Source of the DNA: an uncultured Photobacterium sp.
Lineage (GTDB): Bacteria > Pseudomonadota > Gammaproteobacteria > Enterobacterales > Vibrionaceae
Length of the DNA stretch: 64,000 bases
NCBI RefSeq assembly: GCF_947502415.1
Contig: NZ_CANMZV010000014.1
Coordinates: 62,001 to 126,000 of the forward strand
Direction of reading: 5' to 3'
Position numbers and translations under genes: made by a program. Positions 27,267 through 38,286 of this stretch are shown here, one piece after another. How positions within the stretch are numbered: the first letter of the stretch is position 1; each line of letters starts with the position of its first letter. Below the pieces are notes generated by a model. The model made no database searches. It had not been told where the DNA came from and saw only the letters and a list, made by a program, of their open reading frames with translations.

Positions 27267-28159
27267 TGTCGAACTTACTTAATGCGATTGCGCAGTCAGA
27301 GCAGCAATACCAGGTTTATTCCTCACAGCCTAGCCAGCCTGTGAGGTCGGCTACGACAGCGCGCCAGCTTTCATCCTGGTTATTACCTGCTTTGCTGGTG
27401 GCTGTCCCGGTTGCGGGGACTTTGGCTTATAGTCAGTGGCGCTCTGTTGAAATTACTGAGGTTGCAGAGATTGTTCCTGCTGCAGTGATTCAGGCAAAAA
27501 TTGAGGCACCGAAGGTAATGCCAGCGCCTGTTATGGTAAAAGCCGGGCAGACAGAGACGTATATGGATGAAACATTACTGCTTGCAGGTGAGAGTACGAT
27601 TCGTTTACTGCCTTATCCTGAACTGCGAACAGAGCCGCTACCGTCGCTGAATCATCTGTTGTCGAACCGTGCAGCAGTACGTTCAGTGCAGCCAGCGGCA
27701 GTCCCGGCTAATAACCAACCGGTGAGTAAGACAAAGACCGTATCAGCAGAGGCCGCTGATAATGATTGGAACTTGGATGAACTGGACTACTCTGAGCTAT
27801 CGCCACAATTGGCAGAGCAGCTGAAATCGGCAATTGCAGCAACGGATGGTGATGAACCGCCTGTTCAGCCAGAGGAACCGAGTGAGTCGGCACTAGCTCA
27901 ACAGACAGAACCGGAGATTAAGGCGATAGCCTTAGGAGAGTTGCCAGCATCGGTTCAAAGCCGAATACCGTCGCTTGATTTCCAAACTCATATCTATTCT
28001 TCTACCGCGAATAGTCGTTGGGTTAAGGTGAATGGCCGTGAGGCTTTTGAAGGCGATGAGATTGCGCCCGGCGTAACGTTGCGCCGGATTGAGCCGCGGC
28101 AGGTTGTCTTTGATTTTGAGTCTTATCTGGTTTCCATGCCTTCGTTATCGGAGTGGTAA
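27266..28159 (+). CDS. gspB: Type II secretion system assembly factor GspB (ExeB)
   Basis: 297 aa bitopic protein with a short cytoplasmic N-terminus and a transmembrane helix at about residues 38-52 (LLPALLVAVPVAGTLAY). A long, poorly conserved Pro/Glu-rich periplasmic linker leads to a conserved C-terminal GspB domain (SVQSRIPSLDFQTHIYSS...RWVKVNG, about residues 228-290). It partners GspA and overlaps it by one base. The terminator downstream is shared with the convergent ygiM gene. Confidence 0.93.
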   Translation: MSNLLNAIAQSEQQYQVYSSQPSQPVRSATTARQLSSWLLPALLVAVPVAGTLAYSQWRSVEITEVAEIVPAAVIQAKIEAPKVMPAPVMVKAGQTETYMDETLLLAGESTIRLLPYPELRTEPLPSLNHLLSNRAAVRSVQPAAVPANNQPVSKTKTVSAEAADNDWNLDELDYSELSPQLAEQLKSAIAATDGDEPPVQPEEPSESALAQQTEPEIKAIALGELPASVQSRIPSLDFQTHIYSSTANSRWVKVNGREAFEGDEIAPGVTLRRIEPRQVVFDFESYLVSMPSLSEW

Positions 28160-28175
28160 CGGCGGTAACCAAAGA

Positions 28176-28209
28176 TAAAAAAATGGCAGCCACGGGCTGC
28201 CATTTTTGT
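28176..28209. terminator. Bidirectional terminator between gspB and ygiM
   Basis: AAAATGGCAGCC / GGCTGCCATTTT with a short loop (about 28180-28207). An A-run on the left and a T-run on the right serve both converging genes. Confidence 0.9.
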
Positions 28210-28224
28210 GAATTCAGATGATAT

Positions 28225-28842
28225 TTACGCCCAGCCGTTATTACGTTTACGGCGTCGAGGGATAAGGTGTGGCAGAATAAGGCCGAATAGTAAACCTGCA
28301 CCAGCGACCATACCACCGTAGGTGAACCACTTCATTAGCAGATCATCTTTCTGGGTATCAATTTGGGCGCGTAGCTCGCGGATCTCAGCCTGAGATGACA
28401 TCAGCTGCTCATTAAGCTGGTTATTCTGTGACTCCAGCTCCGTGATTTGTTCAGTGCGGATCTGCAATGAGTCTTTCAGGCTAGCCATTTTCTCGTCACT
28501 CGAAGACTGAGCTTCGTTCAGTGCGGCTTTTACTTCGCCCAGTTCTTTTTCCAATGCCGGGTAGCGTTCTTTCAAGCCTTTCTGCTTGGAGATGAAATCG
28601 GTGTTAACCCAGCCGGTACGGCCGCGGCTATCGGTGATTTTGCTATATCCGCTTTCTTTATTGGTTTCCAGCAGAGAAACTTTAGAGCCTGCATTGATGC
28701 TGCCAATAATACGGTATTGGGTACTAGGGCCCCTGTGCATGTAAGTAAACAGATCGTCAGAGATATAACGAACCTGTGCGGCTTTCACCGGTAGGGTCAG
28801 CACGGTGCAAGCGAGTAATAGGATGCTGATTAGATGCTTCAC
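28225..28842 (-). CDS. ygiM: SH3-domain membrane protein, YgiM (TIGR04211) family
   Basis: 205 aa from GTG 28842 (VKHLISILLLACTVLTLPVKA), close to the 206 aa of E. coli YgiM. The frame is open 23 codons further but that part does not look like a signal peptide. Features in order: an N-terminal signal sequence ending near VKAAQ, a bacterial SH3 domain (YISDDLFTYMHRGPSTQYRIIGSI..., about residues 25-85), a coiled coil (about 95-165), a C-terminal transmembrane segment and the basic tail RRRKRNNGWA. It is probably anchored in the inner membrane with the SH3 domain in the periplasm. Its role is not known. Confidence 0.88.
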   Translation of the reverse strand: MKHLISILLLACTVLTLPVKAAQVRYISDDLFTYMHRGPSTQYRIIGSINAGSKVSLLETNKESGYSKITDSRGRTGWVNTDFISKQKGLKERYPALEKELGEVKAALNEAQSSSDEKMASLKDSLQIRTEQITELESQNNQLNEQLMSSQAEIRELRAQIDTQKDDLLMKWFTYGGMVAGAGLLFGLILPHLIPRRRKRNNGWA

Positions 28843-28910
28843 AATATAGTCCTTGAGGAGCCAGTATTCTGTCTGAACACAAATACTAAGAACTTTGTGT
28901 CCAAGGTGCA

Positions 28911-28943
28911 AGAAAAGAGGGAGGCAAAGCCTCCCTCTTTTGA
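28911..28943 (-). terminator. Terminator downstream of pit
   Basis: Perfect 13-bp stem AAAAGAGGGAGGC (28913-28925) / GCCTCCCTCTTTT (28929-28941) with loop AAA. It is the strongest hairpin in the neighbourhood. Confidence 0.92.
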
Positions 28944-28956
28944 ACCTGTACCACTT

Positions 28957-30225
28957 TTAGCCGAAGATGGCTTGCATAGCATAGAAGAAGATGACTGCAA
29001 GCAGCGCACCGGCTGGAAGGGTAACAACCCAAGAGGCAACAATGTTACGTACAACGCCTAGGTTTAGGGCTGCAATGCCTCGGGCAAAGCCTACACCTAA
29101 TACTGCACCAACCAAAGTTTGGGTGGTGGAGATTGGCAGACCTGTGCCTGATGCAAGAACTACAGTGGATGCAGTTGCCAATTGAGCAGCAAAACCACGG
29201 CTTGGTGTTAGTTCGGTAATACCGGTACCTACGGTTGCCATTACTTTATGACCCAGGGTCGCCAGACCAAAGACGATACCGACGCCGCCAAGAGGCAGGA
29301 TCCACCAGGCAATTGAACTTTTAGCCGTGATTTGCCCCATGTTTTCTACTGTTGATACAACGGCAGATAGTGGGCCAATCGCATTGGCTACGTCATTTGA
29401 ACCATGGGCAAATGCCATCGCACAGGCTGTTACAACCATTAGCAGACTGAAGACGCGTTCAACGCCCGCATAGCCGTTGGTGTCGACTGAAGTACCGTCA
29501 TCAGTGTACTTACGGCTGATATAGAAGTAGCCGAATAGCATAATGATAGTCGATACTGCAATTGAGGCAGCCCAAGCTTCACCGCTAGAGAGGTGCAAAC
29601 CAACGTGTTTCAAGCCTTTCTTGATTGTTACCAGAGCAATGACCATCGCCGTGATGAACATGTAAACAGGCACGAAACGTTTTGCATTAACTAGCGGATT
29701 GTCGGTATCAAAGATCAGGCGCTGGGCACTGACGAAAATCGCATAAGCAAAGAAACCAGAAATGACCGGGGTAATAATCCAACTGCCGACGATGCCCTTA
29801 ACTGAGTTCCAGTCCACGGCGTCCGTACCAACAGACACACAGGCAAAACCGATGATAGCACCGATGATTGAGTGAGTTGTTGATACCGGCCAGCCCATGA
29901 AGGAAGCCACAAGCAGCCAAGTACCCGCAGCAAGCAGGGCAGACATCATGCCGTAAACCAAAATTTCTGGTTGATCAGCATAGAAAGAAGTCTCGATGAC
30001 CCCTTTACGGATGGTGTCGGTTACTTCACCGCCTGCCAGGTAAGCACCGGCAAATTCAAAAATCATCGCGATGATGATTGCTTGTTTAACAGTTAGCGCT
30101 TTGGAGCCTACAGATGTCCCCATGGCATTAGCAACATCATTCGCACCAATACCTACGGCCATTAAAAAACCGAAAAAAGCTGCCACCATGATAATCATAG
30201 TGCCGTAGTTAGCCAGGATTTCCAT
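28957..30225 (-). CDS. pit: Low-affinity inorganic phosphate transporter (PiT family)
   Basis: 422 aa with about ten hydrophobic segments. The duplicated PiT signature appears as GANDVANAMGTSVGSKALT (about residues 27-45) and GSNDVANAIGPLSAVV (about 273-288). It transports phosphate, probably as a metal-phosphate complex, driven by proton or sodium gradient. The upstream gene (32 bases away) encodes a PhoU-like DUF47 protein, the usual partner of this transporter type. Confidence 0.94.
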   Translation of the reverse strand: MEILANYGTMIIMVAAFFGFLMAVGIGANDVANAMGTSVGSKALTVKQAIIIAMIFEFAGAYLAGGEVTDTIRKGVIETSFYADQPEILVYGMMSALLAAGTWLLVASFMGWPVSTTHSIIGAIIGFACVSVGTDAVDWNSVKGIVGSWIITPVISGFFAYAIFVSAQRLIFDTDNPLVNAKRFVPVYMFITAMVIALVTIKKGLKHVGLHLSSGEAWAASIAVSTIIMLFGYFYISRKYTDDGTSVDTNGYAGVERVFSLLMVVTACAMAFAHGSNDVANAIGPLSAVVSTVENMGQITAKSSIAWWILPLGGVGIVFGLATLGHKVMATVGTGITELTPSRGFAAQLATASTVVLASGTGLPISTTQTLVGAVLGVGFARGIAALNLGVVRNIVASWVVTLPAGALLAVIFFYAMQAIFG

Positions 30226-30257
30226 TGTAAAACCTTGTTTTTATTCAACTCTCTCGC

Positions 30258-30938
30258 TTAAGAACGCGATAGCATTATTTCTAGTCGCGAGCCGACACGT
30301 TGTGCCTGGTCAGCAATACTGCCAACCCACTCGAGAATTTTGTACAGGAACATGACATCCACCGGACTGTATTGGTCTTCGATGGACATAAGTTGTTGGC
30401 GTAATTGAATCTGCATGGTGTCAGTGTCATCTTCGATAACATCCAGCTGATTAATCATTTCAGCAACCAGTGTCACTTCCCTGCCTTTGAAGCCGGTTTC
30501 TAGCAGTTCATCCAGCTCGTTAATAACACGGCTAGCCTGATTGGCTGCATCAAGGCAACGTTGGACGTAGGCAATGAAATCCGGGTATAAGGCATCAGGA
30601 ATTCGCAGCTGACGGCCCAAGACTCGACCAGCGATATCTTTGGACAGATTAGCAAGCTTATCCTGCTGGGTTAGAAGGCCAAGCATGTCAGTACGATCGA
30701 CTGGCATGAAAAGACCACGAGGTAGTTTGAGGCGGATCTCACGCTTCAACACATCCGCATCTTTTTCAAGCTGCGAGATTTGTTCGCGTAAGTTCGACGC
30801 TTTTTCCCAATCGCCGGCATGACATGCCTCGAAAAAAGGAACAAGCAATTCGCAACATTCAGTTACACGAGTAACATGACGTTGCAATGGTTTGATTGGG
30901 GATTTAGCAAAGAGCCCCATAATTGTATTTACTGGCAT
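30258..30938 (-). CDS. DUF47/TIGR00153 PhoU-like phosphate transport regulator
   Basis: 226 aa, all helical, of the PhoU-like DUF47 family: MGLFAKSPIKPLQRHVTRVTECCELL near the start, QISQLEKDADVLKREIRLKL (about residues 52-71) and the C-terminal IADQAQRVGSRLEIML. Such proteins are encoded with PiT transporters and are thought to modulate phosphate uptake. It forms a two-gene operon with pit. The start could be ATG 30938 or the ATG six codons later. Confidence 0.9.
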   Translation of the reverse strand: MPVNTIMGLFAKSPIKPLQRHVTRVTECCELLVPFFEACHAGDWEKASNLREQISQLEKDADVLKREIRLKLPRGLFMPVDRTDMLGLLTQQDKLANLSKDIAGRVLGRQLRIPDALYPDFIAYVQRCLDAANQASRVINELDELLETGFKGREVTLVAEMINQLDVIEDDTDTMQIQLRQQLMSIEDQYSPVDVMFLYKILEWVGSIADQAQRVGSRLEIMLSRS

Positions 30939-31122
30939 AGCCGATCAACCTAAAGAGTGCCTTATAAGGCTAAATCTTGAGCGATGGTCATTAAGGCGCG
31001 CATGTTAACGTATAAGTTAGTATAGGGGAACTATTTTCGATCAAGGTTTTGTCGATATTTCATGCTTGCCCCGAAGCCCAATTGCAAATATCCTTGGTTT
31101 GCCACTGTTTATAGGTATAACT

Positions 31123-32637
31123 ATGGAAACCGAGATAGAACTGAAGTTTTTCGTCTCACCAGAATTTTCGAGTCAATTATTACGCAAAATATCTGAAGCG
31201 AAAATACTGCAGCAAAGTAGTCGAATGTTAGGCAATGTCTACTTCGACACCCCAGACCAAATCCTTCGCCAGCACGATATTGGCCTACGGGTCCGTCGTT
31301 TTGATGATGTTTTTGTTCAAACATTGAAAACAGCAGGACGAGTGGTAGCAGGATTGCACCAGCGTCCGGAATACAATGCTGAAACCAATGGAAATGATCC
31401 TGACCTTTCCTTGCATCCAGCCGATGCTTGGCCGGAAGATATCAATGTTGCAGAAGTACAGCAGCAGTTAGCACCTCTTTTTTCTACTGACTTTGAACGC
31501 CAGCAGTGGCTAATAGCCATGCCGGACGGTAGCCAGATTGAACTGGCTTTTGATCAGGGTGAAGTGAGTGCCAATGGCCAGACAAGCCCGATTTGCGAAG
31601 TTGAGCTTGAGCTTAAATCCGGCCAGACCGATGCGCTATTTACCCTTGCCCGCGAATTGTGTGCCGACGGTGGCATGCGTCTGGGTAACTTGAGTAAGGC
31701 GGCCCGTGGCTACCGTCTAGCAGCAGGTTACCAGGGAGATGCAGTTAAACCGTTGCAGTTTGTACCGGTACAGGCGCGAGAAAGCGTCGAGTCGGTGTTT
31801 GTTAAAACGCTGGAGCATGCGCTAGCACATTGGCATTACCATGAGCAGATTTTTGCCGAGCGTCAGGAACAGGCTGCGTTATATCAGATTCATCAGGCTT
31901 TGACTCTGATCCGTCAGACCTTGGTGATGTTTGGTGGAATGATCCCGCGCAGAGCCAGTGCCTTATTGCGTCAGGAACTGAACTGGCTCGAAGGTGAGCT
32001 GGAGTGGTTAGAAGAGTTTGCTAGCATTGAACAGTTGCTGGCGGACAAGGGCCATGCCCTGAAAAAGCTTAATGCCCGTAAGGCATTGATGAAATTGCTG
32101 AACGCTCGTCAGGCTGAGTTCCCGGAAGCGGATGAGATGATGGAGCTACTGAAGTCTGCCCGTTATTGTAGCTTGCTACTGGATCTTAGTCGTTGGATTT
32201 TGAGTCATGGCTGGCAGCCGTTCCTTGATGACAAGGCCCGTGAGCGATTGGCTGGAAATATTAAGGCTTTTGCCGATAATGTCCTGACCCGCTCTTGGGA
32301 AGAGCTGGCGGATGTGTTCCCCGCGCAGCGACAGCTGAGTCGCATTGATTATCTTGATCAGCAGCCTCGCCTGACTCGCAATTTGATGAGCGGCCTGTGT
32401 TTTGCCAAGCTGTATGATGAGGATAAACGTGCTAGCTTTAGAATGCCTTGGTTGGACTTGTTGCGCGGAATTGAAGACTTGCGCCAGCTTGAGCCGATCA
32501 GAGTGTTACTGGAAGAGCAGGAAGAGGAAGATCGTAGCCAGATTGAAAAGTGGCTGGGTCGTCAGGAAGAGTCGTTGCTCCATGCGATGGAACAGACTCG
32601 CCATAACGGGATTGAACAGTTACCGTACTGGCCATAG
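31123..32637 (+). CDS. ygiF: Inorganic triphosphatase YgiF (CYTH-CHAD)
   Basis: 504 aa from ATG 31123 (METEIELKFFV). An in-frame upstream ATG at 31066 adds 19 residues that do not fit the family. The N-terminal CYTH domain shows the diagnostic ExExK motif EIELK and RVRRFD (about residues 1-200). The C-terminal half is a CHAD domain, rich in His and basic residues, associated with polyphosphate binding. The E. coli homologue hydrolyses tripolyphosphate. The gene is divergent from the phosphate-transport pair, which is a sensible phosphate-metabolism context. Confidence 0.93.
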   Translation: METEIELKFFVSPEFSSQLLRKISEAKILQQSSRMLGNVYFDTPDQILRQHDIGLRVRRFDDVFVQTLKTAGRVVAGLHQRPEYNAETNGNDPDLSLHPADAWPEDINVAEVQQQLAPLFSTDFERQQWLIAMPDGSQIELAFDQGEVSANGQTSPICEVELELKSGQTDALFTLARELCADGGMRLGNLSKAARGYRLAAGYQGDAVKPLQFVPVQARESVESVFVKTLEHALAHWHYHEQIFAERQEQAALYQIHQALTLIRQTLVMFGGMIPRRASALLRQELNWLEGELEWLEEFASIEQLLADKGHALKKLNARKALMKLLNARQAEFPEADEMMELLKSARYCSLLLDLSRWILSHGWQPFLDDKARERLAGNIKAFADNVLTRSWEELADVFPAQRQLSRIDYLDQQPRLTRNLMSGLCFAKLYDEDKRASFRMPWLDLLRGIEDLRQLEPIRVLLEEQEEEDRSQIEKWLGRQEESLLHAMEQTRHNGIEQLPYWP

Positions 32638-32658
32638 TCGCCTCGAGATTGATTACTT

Positions 32659-32688
32659 GAAACGCCCTGCTAAAGCAGGGCGTTTCTA
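32659..32688 (+). terminator. Terminator between ygiF and the K+ channel gene
   Basis: AACGCCCTGC (32661-32670) pairs with GCAGGGCGTT (32675-32684), then TTCTAT. Likely used from both sides. Confidence 0.85.
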
Positions 32689-32694
32689 TATCAT

Positions 32695-33531
32695 CTATTC
32701 TTGGTAATCTTGCTCTGTTTGCCTGGCTTGGCGAGGGAGGAGTTGCTGCGCGTTGAGCTGTTGTTCTAGTCGGGTGAGGCGTTCAAGTAATTGCTGCTGG
32801 GTTGCCAGCATTTGCTGCCATTCTTCTTCATGCCGACGGGCATTTTGTTCTTTCTTTTGGGTTGGATCGGAAATAATTGAGCTGATAAGGCCTGCCACCA
32901 TACCAAAGAGTCCGACACCGGAGATAATGATCACGGCTGCCAGGGCTTTTCCAAGTTCAGTGACTGGATAGTGATCACCATAGCCGACTGTCGAAATCGT
33001 AACAAATACCCACCATATAGCGTCTCCCGCTGAATGGATATTAGACTCAGGGTGATTCCCTTCAAGCAGCAGCATCAGTGCCGAGCCGACGGTAACCAAG
33101 ACGGTCAGCAGAAGGAAAATGGAGGCAACAGTTGCTTCGCGCCGGTTGCGGCGGATATGGCTGATGATCTGATGGCCGGAGCGGAGTAACCGGATCACTC
33201 GGAATATTTGTACGATTCGAGCGAACCTGACGGGCTCGATAACCGGAATGCTGGCGACAAAGTCAGGCCAGTGATGCTTGAGGTAGCTTCGCTTATCGTT
33301 ACAACGAGCGAGGTCGGTCAGAAGTTGGCACCAGAACAGCAGGCAGATGAAGGTATCGACAGTCAGAAATAGTGAATAAATCCCTTCACTTTGTGGAATA
33401 AATATTAAGCTTGTCACAATCGCAAGAGAGACGAAAGATAATACTAGGGCCATTAGGCTCATAGGATTGAGTTCATGTTTGATGGCGTCGATCTTTTTCA
33501 TCATTAAATTTTTGTCATGGCCTGCAGACAT
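32695..33531 (-). CDS. Voltage-gated-type potassium channel (VIC family)
   Basis: 278 aa with six likely transmembrane segments. The S4-like basic helix VRFARIVQIFRVIRLLRSGHQIISHIRR spans about residues 102-129. A pore helix leads to the potassium selectivity filter TVGYGD (about residues 180-186). The C-terminal region (about 225-275) is a Gln/Glu/Arg-rich predicted coiled coil that may mediate tetramer assembly, instead of an RCK domain. Its physiological role is unknown. It is a single gene between ygiF and a chemoreceptor. Confidence 0.9.
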   Translation of the reverse strand: MSAGHDKNLMMKKIDAIKHELNPMSLMALVLSFVSLAIVTSLIFIPQSEGIYSLFLTVDTFICLLFWCQLLTDLARCNDKRSYLKHHWPDFVASIPVIEPVRFARIVQIFRVIRLLRSGHQIISHIRRNRREATVASIFLLLTVLVTVGSALMLLLEGNHPESNIHSAGDAIWWVFVTISTVGYGDHYPVTELGKALAAVIIISGVGLFGMVAGLISSIISDPTQKKEQNARRHEEEWQQMLATQQQLLERLTRLEQQLNAQQLLPRQARQTEQDYQE

Positions 33532-33717
33532 ATAGAATAGCAGCTATTGTTTTGTGCTAGAAAATAATCCTAACGGTCGTGGGACGGGGAACTCTCACTG
33601 CCGATAAAAAGCGGATCTGTGGCAGATTAAGACCATGGCTACCGGAGCAATAACGTCTCCTCCTCGATAAGTTACCTCTTTGTCAGGGGCGAGATTATTT
33701 TAATATGGAGATTCCAA

Positions 33718-35319
33718 ATGGCGAGGATGGTTTTCAAACCATGGGAAAAAGGGCTGACGAATATTCGGTTGGTGCCGAAGTTAGTGTTGTTGATGGTGTT
33801 CAGTACCGTTTTGCTGATCGGTAAGCAACTCTGGGATGCCAATACTTTTTACCAGTCGGTGGTTGAAATTCAGCAGGATCGCTCGAAAGAGCAGGCCGAG
33901 GCTAATGCGGCAATGCTGAAGACATTCCTGGCTCAGGGCGAAGCCGGTAAGGCGATGGCAGAACAGGCCATAATTGCCCAGGCAGGAACCCTCAAAGAAG
34001 GCGCTTATCTATACCTGGTCGAACGCGATAGCGGCAAGGTATTGGGCCATCCTCAGGCTCGTTCTCTTCGTGATCTAACTACCTCGTTGGAAAATGGTAC
34101 GTCTTTGTCGGGATTTCTTAATCAGCTAGTCGGCTCATCTGGTTTGATTCTGGCGAATCAGGAACGTTTCGAATATGCCGTAGAGTTGTCGCAGTGTAAC
34201 TGGCTGGTGGTGGCATCTCAACCGGTCTCTGAAGCAGAGGCATATCACAGTGATTATTTGATGCAGGTTGCCTGGCAGACAGGATTGATGATTATTGCCT
34301 TTGTGGTGATCTTACTCAGTGGTTCCAGCGTGATGCTGCGCCAGACCCGTTACCTGGCAGACAGTATCCAGCTGCTTGCGGCACGTAACCTGTCGCAGCC
34401 GATTGAGATGGATTGTCGTGATGAATACGGCGATCTGGCTCGCGAGCTGGAGAAAACCCGGGTTCAGCTGCATGATGTGATCCGTAGCCAGCGTGATGCG
34501 GCTTCAGAGCTGTCTGGTTTGGCTGAGATCATGTCAATCAGTATGGTGGAAACCAAAGAATCATCACAGGAAGAGTTCAATGAAGTGGATCAGCTTGCGT
34601 CGGCAATGAGCGAGATGACGTCGACAGTCCAGACGGTAGCAGGTCATGCTCGTGAAGCTTCGGAAGCGACAGAGGGCACTTCTACACAGGCGAAGCAGGG
34701 GCAGCAGTTCGTCTCTGACACTATAGGAACGATTAATCAGCTTTCTCTGGATATTAGCCAGTCGGCAAATGCCGTCAGCCAGGTGGAAGAGCGTGTAGAT
34801 CAAATCGGCAGTGTGATTGTCACCATTCAAAGTATTTCTGAACAAACTAACCTATTGGCATTGAACGCAGCGATTGAAGCGGCCCGAGCCGGTGATGCCG
34901 GTCGCGGCTTTGCCGTGGTTGCCGACGAGGTTCGTAACCTTGCTCAGCGCACCCAGACCGCGACAGTTGAAATCCAGGAAATGATTTCTCAGTTGCAAAG
35001 CAGTGCTCAGCAGGCTGTTGGTTTGATGGAGCAAAGTGTGGTTGAGGCAGCCGAAGGTGTTGAGTTGGTTACCAATGCCGGTGGTGAGCTGGATAAGATT
35101 GTTGATCAAGTTCAGCTAATTAATGACATGAACTTCCAGATCGCTTCTGCTGCCGAGCAGCAGAGCTCGGTAGCTGATGAAATGAGCCAGAACCTGACCA
35201 ACGTTCGAGAATTGGTTGAGGCTTCAGTTGTGGTGGTGTCTGAGCTGTCTGAAACCTCGGATATGGTGCAGAACCATGCAACTGAACTGGAAAACAAGAT
35301 CCAGGCTTTCCACGTCTGA
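33718..35319 (+). CDS. Methyl-accepting chemotaxis protein
   Basis: 533 aa. TM1 lies at about residues 20-36 ([18 protein letters not shown]). The periplasmic sensor (about 40-180, PilJ/Cache-like with [18 protein letters not shown]) is followed by TM2 (about 188-207). HAMP-like and coiled-coil segments follow. The signalling hairpin tip [19 protein letters not shown]...[14 protein letters not shown] lies at about residues 374-410. It signals to CheA/CheW. The single small Cache-like domain suggests a small-molecule ligand, but which one cannot be told. ATG 33718 follows ATGGAG at short distance. There is no C-terminal CheR-tethering pentapeptide (it ends IQAFHV). Confidence 0.93.
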   Translation: MARMVFKPWEKGLTNIRLVPKLVLLMVFSTVLLIGKQLWDANTFYQSVVEIQQDRSKEQAEANAAMLKTFLAQGEAGKAMAEQAIIAQAGTLKEGAYLYLVERDSGKVLGHPQARSLRDLTTSLENGTSLSGFLNQLVGSSGLILANQERFEYAVELSQCNWLVVASQPVSEAEAYHSDYLMQVAWQTGLMIIAFVVILLSGSSVMLRQTRYLADSIQLLAARNLSQPIEMDCRDEYGDLARELEKTRVQLHDVIRSQRDAASELSGLAEIMSISMVETKESSQEEFNEVDQLASAMSEMTSTVQTVAGHAREASEATEGTSTQAKQGQQFVSDTIGTINQLSLDISQSANAVSQVEERVDQIGSVIVTIQSISEQTNLLALNAAIEAARAGDAGRGFAVVADEVRNLAQRTQTATVEIQEMISQLQSSAQQAVGLMEQSVVEAAEGVELVTNAGGELDKIVDQVQLINDMNFQIASAAEQQSSVADEMSQNLTNVRELVEASVVVVSELSETSDMVQNHATELENKIQAFHV

Positions 35320-35354
35320 TCTTCCCTACGTTCTCGGAACGTGATTCAGAGACT

Positions 35355-35390
35355 TTACAACGCCCGCTAATATGCGGGCGTTGTGTTATG
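35355..35390 (+). terminator. Terminator of the chemoreceptor gene
   Basis: Perfect 11-bp stem ACAACGCCCGC (35357-35367) / GCGGGCGTTGT (35374-35384), loop TAATAT. The U-run is weak. Confidence 0.8.
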
Positions 35391-35433
35391 TTATTGGATA
35401 TAAGCCTGTCCGGGAAAATAAAAAGGAACCGCA

Positions 35434-38286
35434 ATGACCCAGCCTGAACGATTGACTGCCGCCGCCGACAAGGCCATTGAAAAAATCCAACAAGCCCATC
35501 CCGAACAGTTGGCGCAATGGCCGCAGGAACGTCAGGAAGAATTGCGCCAAGTGTTAGGTTATAGCGACTTTGTTACCGCTTCAATTGTGCGTGATAGCCA
35601 ACTGTTGCCTTGGTTGGCCGAGCATGTCGATGAGCATGACCACGCCAGCCTCTACCGCAGTCAATTGGCCGGCAAGCTTTCTGCGGCGACAGATGAAAAT
35701 AGCCTGATGCGTTTGCTGCGCGCTTTTCGCCGTCAGGAGATGACTTGGATTGCCTGGCGGGATTTTACGGGTAAGGCATCATTGACGCAGAGCCTTGAAC
35801 ACCTTTCGCAGTTAGCGGAAGCGTTGATCATGGAAGCTTATAACTGGCTCTATACCCAATATTGCAAGGAGTGGGGAACCCCGATGAATGTCCATGGTGA
35901 GGCGCAGCCGATGCTGATCCTTGGAATGGGCAAGCTGGGAGGCGGGGAGCTGAACTTTTCCTCTGATATCGATTTGATCCTTACCTATCCGGAAAACGGA
36001 GAAACACAGGGCGGGCGGCGTAGCTTAGCTAATGCGCAGTTCTTTACCCGGCTGGGGCAGCGGTTGATCAAAGCGCTGGATCAGCAGACATTCGATGGTT
36101 TCTGTTATCGGGTAGATATGCGCCTGCGTCCGTTTGGTGACAGTGGTCCGCTGGTGATGAGCTATGCGGCACTGGAAGATTACTATCAGGAGCAGGGACG
36201 AGACTGGGAGCGCTATGCGATGATCAAAGCCCGAGTGATGGGGCGGGAAAGTTTCAGCCAATACCAGGAACTGCGCCAGATGCTACGGCCGTTCGTGTTC
36301 CGCCGTTATATCGATTTTAGTGCGATTCAGTCGCTGCGCCGGATGAAGTCGATGATTAGCAGTGAAGTGCGGCGTCGTGGGCTAAGTAACAACATTAAAC
36401 TGGGGGCGGGCGGGATCCGGGAAGTGGAATTTATCGCCCAGTCTTTCCAGTTGATCCGAGGCGGCCGTGAGCCGAGCCTGAGGCATCGTGGATTGTTGGA
36501 AACCTTGGCGGCGATGAAACGGCTGTCGCTATTGCCGGCAGAACAAATCGCAGCACTGGAGAAGGGGTATGCCTTTTTGCGGAGGCTGGAGAACTTGCTG
36601 CAGGCCATTGATGATAAGCAGACCCAAACCCTGCCGGATAAGCCGTTAGACCAAATACGCCTTGCATGCGCTATGGGATACGAAGACTGGACCGCTTTGC
36701 TGACTGACGTTGAAAGTCATATGACGGCTATTCATCAGGTGTTTGATGACATTATCGGTAATGGCGAGGAAGAGGAGCATGCTGCTGCCGGAGCCCAGTA
36801 TCAGGAAATGTGGGTAATGGTGAAAAATGAAGAGGTGCTGCACAGCATTCTTGATGAGCTGGGCGCCCCGGATGGGGCAAGCCAGGTCAGTATTCTGCAT
36901 GACATGAAATCAGAGCTGTCGAAACGCACTCTGGGCCCGCGAGGTCGGGAAGTCTTGGCTAAGCTGATGCCGGAAGTCTTGATGCGGATTGTTACCCGGC
37001 CTGATGCCGAGTCCGTATTGTGTCGGGTAACCAAGCTGATCACCCGGGTGGCGACACGTACTACTTACCTTGAATTACTGAGTGAGCATCCGGCGGCATT
37101 GGATCAACTGGTACGTTTGTGCGCTGCCAGCCCGATGGTTGCCGAGCAGTTAACGCAGTATCCGATATTGCTCGATGAACTGCTTGATCTCCAACACCTT
37201 TATAATCCGACGCCATTTGAGCAATACCGAGACGAGCTGCACGAATTTCTGGCGCGGATCCCGGAAGAGGATATGGAGCAGCAGATGGAGGCTATTCGTC
37301 AGTTTAAGCAGGCTCAGTTGCTGCGGATCGCTGCTGCCGATATTGCGGGAGCCTTGCCATTGATGAAAGTGAGCGATCACCTGACTTATCTGGCTGAGGC
37401 GATTATCGGGGCTGTGGTGAATCAGGCCTGGCTACAGATGGTCGAAAAATACGGTGAGCCGTCTCATCTGCAGGAGCGGGATGGCGGAGGGTTTGCGGTG
37501 CTGGGATACGGTAAGGTCGGCGGCTGGGAGCTGGGATATGGCTCCGATCTTGATCTGGTTTTTCTCCATGACTGCCCGGCAGATGTCTACACCACGGGTA
37601 AGAAGGAAATAGACGGCCGTCAGTTTTATTTGAGGTTGGCACAACGGATAGTTCATCTGTTTTCGACCCGTACAGCATCGGGCGTACTTTATGAAGTGGA
37701 TGTCCGATTGCGTCCGTCCGGGGCATCCGGCTTACTGGTTAGTACCATGGATGCCTTTGCCGATTACCAGCAAAGTGAAGCCTGGACTTGGGAGCATCAA
37801 GCGCTGGTCAGGGCGCGGATGGTCTATGGTGATAAGCGGCTTCAGCAGGACTTTGCCAAGGTTCGTTGCAACATACTGATGCAACAAAGGGAACCTCAGC
37901 AGCTGCAGCGGGAAGTGGTTGAGATGCGGCAGAAAATGCGTGAACATCTTGGTAGTAAGAAAGCCGGTTTGTTCGGCCTCAAGCAGGATGAAGGCGGGAT
38001 CACTGACATAGAGTTTATTGCTCAGTACTTGGTGCTGCAGCATGCATGTGGTGAACGAGCCCTGACGCGTTGGTCTGATAATGTCCGAATATTCGATGCC
38101 ATGGCGCAATGCGGGATCATGAGCCAGCCCGATACCGAAGCATTGAAGAATGCTTATTGTTGCATGCGTGATGAGATCCACCGTTTGAATTTACTGGGAC
38201 AAGCTGCATATGTACCTGCAGATAAATTTATAGTTGAGCGTAAAGTTGTGCAGCAGATCTGGTCTCAGTGCTTTATACCCAAGTAA
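35434..38286 (+). CDS. glnE: Bifunctional glutamine synthetase adenylyltransferase/adenylyl-removing enzyme
   Basis: 950 aa, full length. It has two nucleotidyltransferase domains. The N-terminal (deadenylylation) domain has [19 protein letters not shown] (about residues 168-186). The C-terminal (adenylylation) domain has [20 protein letters not shown] (about 690-709). With PII protein it adjusts glutamine synthetase activity to nitrogen status. Its stop codon lies within a repeat-like TATACCCAAGTAACCTCAAG string. hldE follows 67 bases downstream, a common Vibrio and enterobacterial arrangement. Confidence 0.97.
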   Translation: MTQPERLTAAADKAIEKIQQAHPEQLAQWPQERQEELRQVLGYSDFVTASIVRDSQLLPWLAEHVDEHDHASLYRSQLAGKLSAATDENSLMRLLRAFRRQEMTWIAWRDFTGKASLTQSLEHLSQLAEALIMEAYNWLYTQYCKEWGTPMNVHGEAQPMLILGMGKLGGGELNFSSDIDLILTYPENGETQGGRRSLANAQFFTRLGQRLIKALDQQTFDGFCYRVDMRLRPFGDSGPLVMSYAALEDYYQEQGRDWERYAMIKARVMGRESFSQYQELRQMLRPFVFRRYIDFSAIQSLRRMKSMISSEVRRRGLSNNIKLGAGGIREVEFIAQSFQLIRGGREPSLRHRGLLETLAAMKRLSLLPAEQIAALEKGYAFLRRLENLLQAIDDKQTQTLPDKPLDQIRLACAMGYEDWTALLTDVESHMTAIHQVFDDIIGNGEEEEHAAAGAQYQEMWVMVKNEEVLHSILDELGAPDGASQVSILHDMKSELSKRTLGPRGREVLAKLMPEVLMRIVTRPDAESVLCRVTKLITRVATRTTYLELLSEHPAALDQLVRLCAASPMVAEQLTQYPILLDELLDLQHLYNPTPFEQYRDELHEFLARIPEEDMEQQMEAIRQFKQAQLLRIAAADIAGALPLMKVSDHLTYLAEAIIGAVVNQAWLQMVEKYGEPSHLQERDGGGFAVLGYGKVGGWELGYGSDLDLVFLHDCPADVYTTGKKEIDGRQFYLRLAQRIVHLFSTRTASGVLYEVDVRLRPSGASGLLVSTMDAFADYQQSEAWTWEHQALVRARMVYGDKRLQQDFAKVRCNILMQQREPQQLQREVVEMRQKMREHLGSKKAGLFGLKQDEGGITDIEFIAQYLVLQHACGERALTRWSDNVRIFDAMAQCGIMSQPDTEALKNAYCCMRDEIHRLNLLGQAAYVPADKFIVERKVVQQIWSQCFIPK